From Eutypa lata (taxonomy: Eukaryota; Ascomycota; Sordariomycetes; Xylariales; Diatrypaceae): 64,000 bases of DNA. Below the pieces are notes generated by a model, which was not told the DNA's origin, made no database searches, and saw only the letters and a list, made by a program, of their open reading frames with translations. Of the stretch, positions 60,191 to 64,000 are shown one piece after another (within the stretch, counting starts at the first letter, position 1; each line of letters begins with the position of its first letter). The stretch covers positions 186,001 to 250,000 of the forward strand of contig JAKULF010000019.1 in NCBI GenBank assembly GCA_022661535.1. Direction: 5' to 3'. The position numbers and the translations under genes are program-made.

Positions 60191-63100
60191 AATAACTCTT
60201 AAAAAGTTAAAGTATATGTTATTATTTAAAAAAGTTTATATTAATTTAATTACAAGTTCGAATTATATATTAATCCTTATACCTTAAGTATTATATATAA
60301 TATTTTAAAACACTTTTAATATTTAATCTTTTATTATTATTATAAATCGTTATTAAAGCACTTTATTTATTAATACGCTTTTTTATATTAATAAACGATT
60401 AATTTTTTTAAAATTTTAAAAAACTTAAAAAATTAAATTATAAATTTATTAAAATTAAACTTTTAACTTTTATATTTATTTTCGTAATTTAATTATTTAA
60501 TTATTAATTTTATTTATATCGTAATATTAATAACTTCGTTTATATATATACGCTTAAAATTTAATTAAGTTATTATTTATTAATAAATTTTTTAATTTTA
60601 TATATAAAACTTATAATATTATTAATTAATACGTTATTAATTATATAAAGTTAAATAAAATTCGAAATTTTTAATTTTAAAAATAACGAAAAATCTTAAT
60701 TAAAAGTTATTAATTATTAATTTTTTCTTTTATATTATATATTATAAATATTAAAAAAAATAATTAATAAAAACGAATTTATTTAATAAAAATTAAGTTA
60801 ATTTAAAAATCGTTTTAAATTTTTTAAATTAAATATTAAAAAAAAAACTTTTAAATTAAATAAATATAATAATCGTAAAAAAAATATCGCGATAATATAA
60901 AATTTTAAAAAATAACGATTTTTTTTTATAACGAAAATTTAATAAATATTATTTTTTTATTACTTTAATTAATTTAATTTATTTATTAATTAATATATTT
61001 TTTAATTTTTTAAATAATTTTTAAATTAATTTTAAATTTAACTTCGTTATAAATTCGTTAAAAACTTTTTAATTAAAAGATTTAATAAAGTTATTTATTA
61101 AATTTTTATTCGTTTTAATATATTAAATTTTAATATAATTATTATTAACTTTTTAACGTATATAATAATAATCGATTTAAATATAACGCTTTTTTTTAAA
61201 TATTATAATTTCTTTTATTTATTTTAATATATTTATATTATTTTTTAATAAAATAATAAATTTTTTAAATATTAAATTAAGTTTTTATAAAAAGTTTTTA
61301 ATATTAATTATTTTTATTATTATTATATTTAAAGTTATATATTTAATTTTCGTTATATAATAAATAATAATTATTTAAAATTTCGAAATTTATATAATAA
61401 AAACTTTTATTATATAAAATATATAATTCGTAATTAATTTATTTAAATTAAAGTTATTATTATAATTAAAATTTATTACTTTAAATAATTTAAAGTTATT
61501 ATATTTATAATATAAATATTTTTTATTTAAAATTTAATATTAAATTAATAAATTTATAATATTATTTATATATTTTAATAAACGTTTAATATAATTTATA
61601 TATTTTAATAATAAATTATTTATAAATTAAGCTTAAATAAATGTTATATAAATCGTATCGAATTTAATTACGTAATTTAAAAAGTTAAACTTTTTAATTA
61701 AGTTTATATATTTAAACGTTTCGTTTTTAATAATAATTTTTTAATTTTAAATTATATATTATTTATAATTTAAAACGAACGAAATAAATAATAACTTTAT
61801 ATCGTTTATATTTATTATTCGAAATAACTTTTTAATATATTATTATTAATTTAAATAAATATTATTAATAAAACTTAATTTAATAATATAAATATTTAAA
61901 AATTAATTAACTTCGCTTAAATTTTTAATAATAATTATTTCGATAATAATTTTTATAAACTTTATAAAACGTTTTTTATTTACGTTAAATAATAAAAAAT
62001 TATTAACGTATAAAGTTATAATATTATTTATTTTAAAATTTAAATAAATAACGTTATTTAATATTAAAGTTATAAAATTTAATTACTTTAAAATAACTTT
62101 AATTTTTATTTATTAAATTATATTAATTTATTTAAATTTATATAAAAAGTTTATTAATTAAATAATATAATTTAAATCGTATTTATATTTTTTTTTTTTT
62201 TAAAATATATATTAAAATATTTTTTTAATAACGAAAATATTTTTATAAATAATTTTTTTTTTAATTTATTATTAAAATACGTTATAATAAAGTTTATTTA
62301 TATAATATATTAATTATATAAAATTACGAAAATTATAAAAATTCGTTAATATATAATTTAAATTATAATTATAATAATTTCGTTATAATTAATATTTTTT
62401 TATTATATAATTTTTTTTATATATATATAAACTTTTAATTTTTTAAAGTCGTTTATTAATATAAATTTCTTTCGTAATATTTATATAACGTTTATTAAAT
62501 ATTTATATATTACTTTAATTAATAAAATAAATTTAAATAATTTTTAATCGATGTTTTTTTATATTTTTATAAATATTACTTTTATTTATAAATTTTTTTT
62601 AAAGTTTATTAAAACTTTTTTTAATAACGAATTATTTTTAAATATTATCGTTATTAATTTATATATTTTTAAATATTTAAAAAAGTTCGATGTTTTATAA
62701 AAATTTTCGAAAATATCGTATCGTTTTTTTTTAAATAAAAACATTATTTATATATAAAAATAAGTTTATATTATTACTTTAAAAGCGTTATTAAAACTTA
62801 TAAATTTACGTTTTTAATCGTTTATAATATTATTATTAACGAAATCGAATTTAAAATTATATTTATTAATATTTTCGTTTTTTTAAATAAATCGTATTTA
62901 ATATAATTTAATTATAATTTTAAAATATTTTTTAAAAACGTTATATATATAAAGTTTAAAAATTATTTTTTTTAAACGATTACGTTTATATTTAATAAGT
63001 TATTTTTTATTTTCTTTATTCGTTTTATTATTAAATACGACGTTATTATTATCGTTTTAAATATTAACTTTTTATTTATTTTTTTTATTAATTTAATAAC

Positions 63101-64000
63101 GAAATCGCTTTTAAATTTATTTTAAAAATAATCGAATAATATTTTTTAAATTAAAAAAACATTTAATTTCGTAAAGTTTTTATATATTATAATATAAAAA
63201 GTTATAAAGAAACGTTTTTTTTTATTAATTATATAATATAATTATTTTTTTTTTATATTTTAAAAAAATACTTTTTATATTTCAATTAATTAATTTTTTA
63301 AATTAAATTCTTTTTTTTTAATTAATAAATATAACGTAACGTAATTTTAAAATATATAAATGCTTATAACGAAATAAATAATTATTATTAAAATTTAAAC
63401 TTTTTTAATAAATTTTCGTAAAAGTTATATTTTTAATTAATAATTAATTTATTTTATTAATTATTTTAATAATTATTTTTATAACGTAATTTTAAAAATA
63501 TATAAAGATTTTTATTTAAATTACGTAAACTTTAACTTCGTTTTATATAAATTTAATAATGCGTTTTATAATTTTATTTTAATATTAATTATAAAGTAAC
63601 GATAATTAAAATTTAATATTACGTTTTTTATAAAATTTATTTATTTTAAATATATTAAATTTTCGTTTATTATTTAATTTTAAAATTTAAATTATTTTTT
63701 TTTATTATTTTTATTAAAAAGTTAATTAATAAAATATTAAATTATTTTTTTAATATAATTTTATAAATATTATTAAATATCGTTTTTAATTTTTATCGAT
63801 TTTATATTATAATATTAATTATAATTTTTAATTATTAAATTATAATATAAATTATTACGTAATAATATAAATTATATTATATTTATATCGTATTATATAA
63901 TTTCGCTTATATAAATTAACTTTTTTTAAACGTTTTTTAACGAAAACTTTTTTATTTTTATTATATTATAAATTATATAAAATAAAGTTTTAATATTTTT
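60190..64000. other. RIP-mutated, extremely AT-rich block
   Basis: Only about 5-15% G+C in lines I counted. Remaining C is almost always followed by G or T, and CA/TG dinucleotides are nearly absent (about nine seen between 60320 and 64000), while CG survives. This is the pattern of repeat-induced point mutation, which converts CA to TA on both strands of duplicated DNA. No ORF longer than about 60 codons remains. The original repeat, probably transposon DNA, cannot be identified by eye. It runs off the window end. Confidence 0.9.

Overview
The window looks like nuclear DNA of a filamentous ascomycete (Pezizomycotina), most likely a Sordariomycete. Genes carry short introns (about 50-80 nt, a few longer) with GTRNGT donors and CTAAC/CTGAC branch points. 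The gene set is fungal: Atg13 and Hse1 of filamentous type, a Q/N-rich eRF3 (Sup35), a Clr5-domain protein, a C2H2/fungal-TF-domain regulator, and GH92 and GH125 mannosidases. Intergenic DNA is full of TACC/GGTA microsatellites, and the last 3.8 kb is an extremely AT-rich block with almost no CA or TG dinucleotides, the mark of repeat-induced point mutation (RIP). The species cannot be named from this alone.

Left part (1-13 kb): mitochondrial ribosomal protein uS7m on the minus strand, then about 9 kb almost without genes. The exception is a three-exon, 93-residue dsRNA-binding-like protein at 4.9-5.3 kb, whose exons are too short to stand out as ORFs. Next comes a nitronate monooxygenase/NADH:quinone reductase-type flavoprotein with a peroxisomal SKL tail; its first intron holds telomere-like C-rich repeats.

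Centre (13-35 kb), a housekeeping block: SUP35/eRF3 (translation termination, prion-like N-terminus) and a Yrb30-like Ran-GTP-binding protein diverge from one promoter. A SNF2-family ATPase and a Clr5-domain protein diverge from another. HSE1 (ESCRT-0) and ATG13 (autophagy initiation) lie in tandem on the minus strand, so two vacuolar-degradation genes are adjacent.

Right part (36-60 kb), more accessory: a small C2H2 zinc-finger protein, a secreted GH125 exo-alpha-1,6-mannosidase diverging from a membrane-anchored GH92 alpha-mannosidase (together plausibly trimming N-glycan or cell-wall mannan), a DUF2461 protein with acidic tails, a small protein with the HicA-like domain common in fungi, and a two-finger C2H2 transcription factor with a fungal regulatory domain. 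After about 55.7 kb there is no confident gene, only possible decayed coding DNA around 58.7-59.3 kb, and then the RIP-mutated block from about 60.2 kb to the end.

Exon coordinates were worked out by hand from reading frame and splice signals. Function calls rest on motif recognition, not on a database search.
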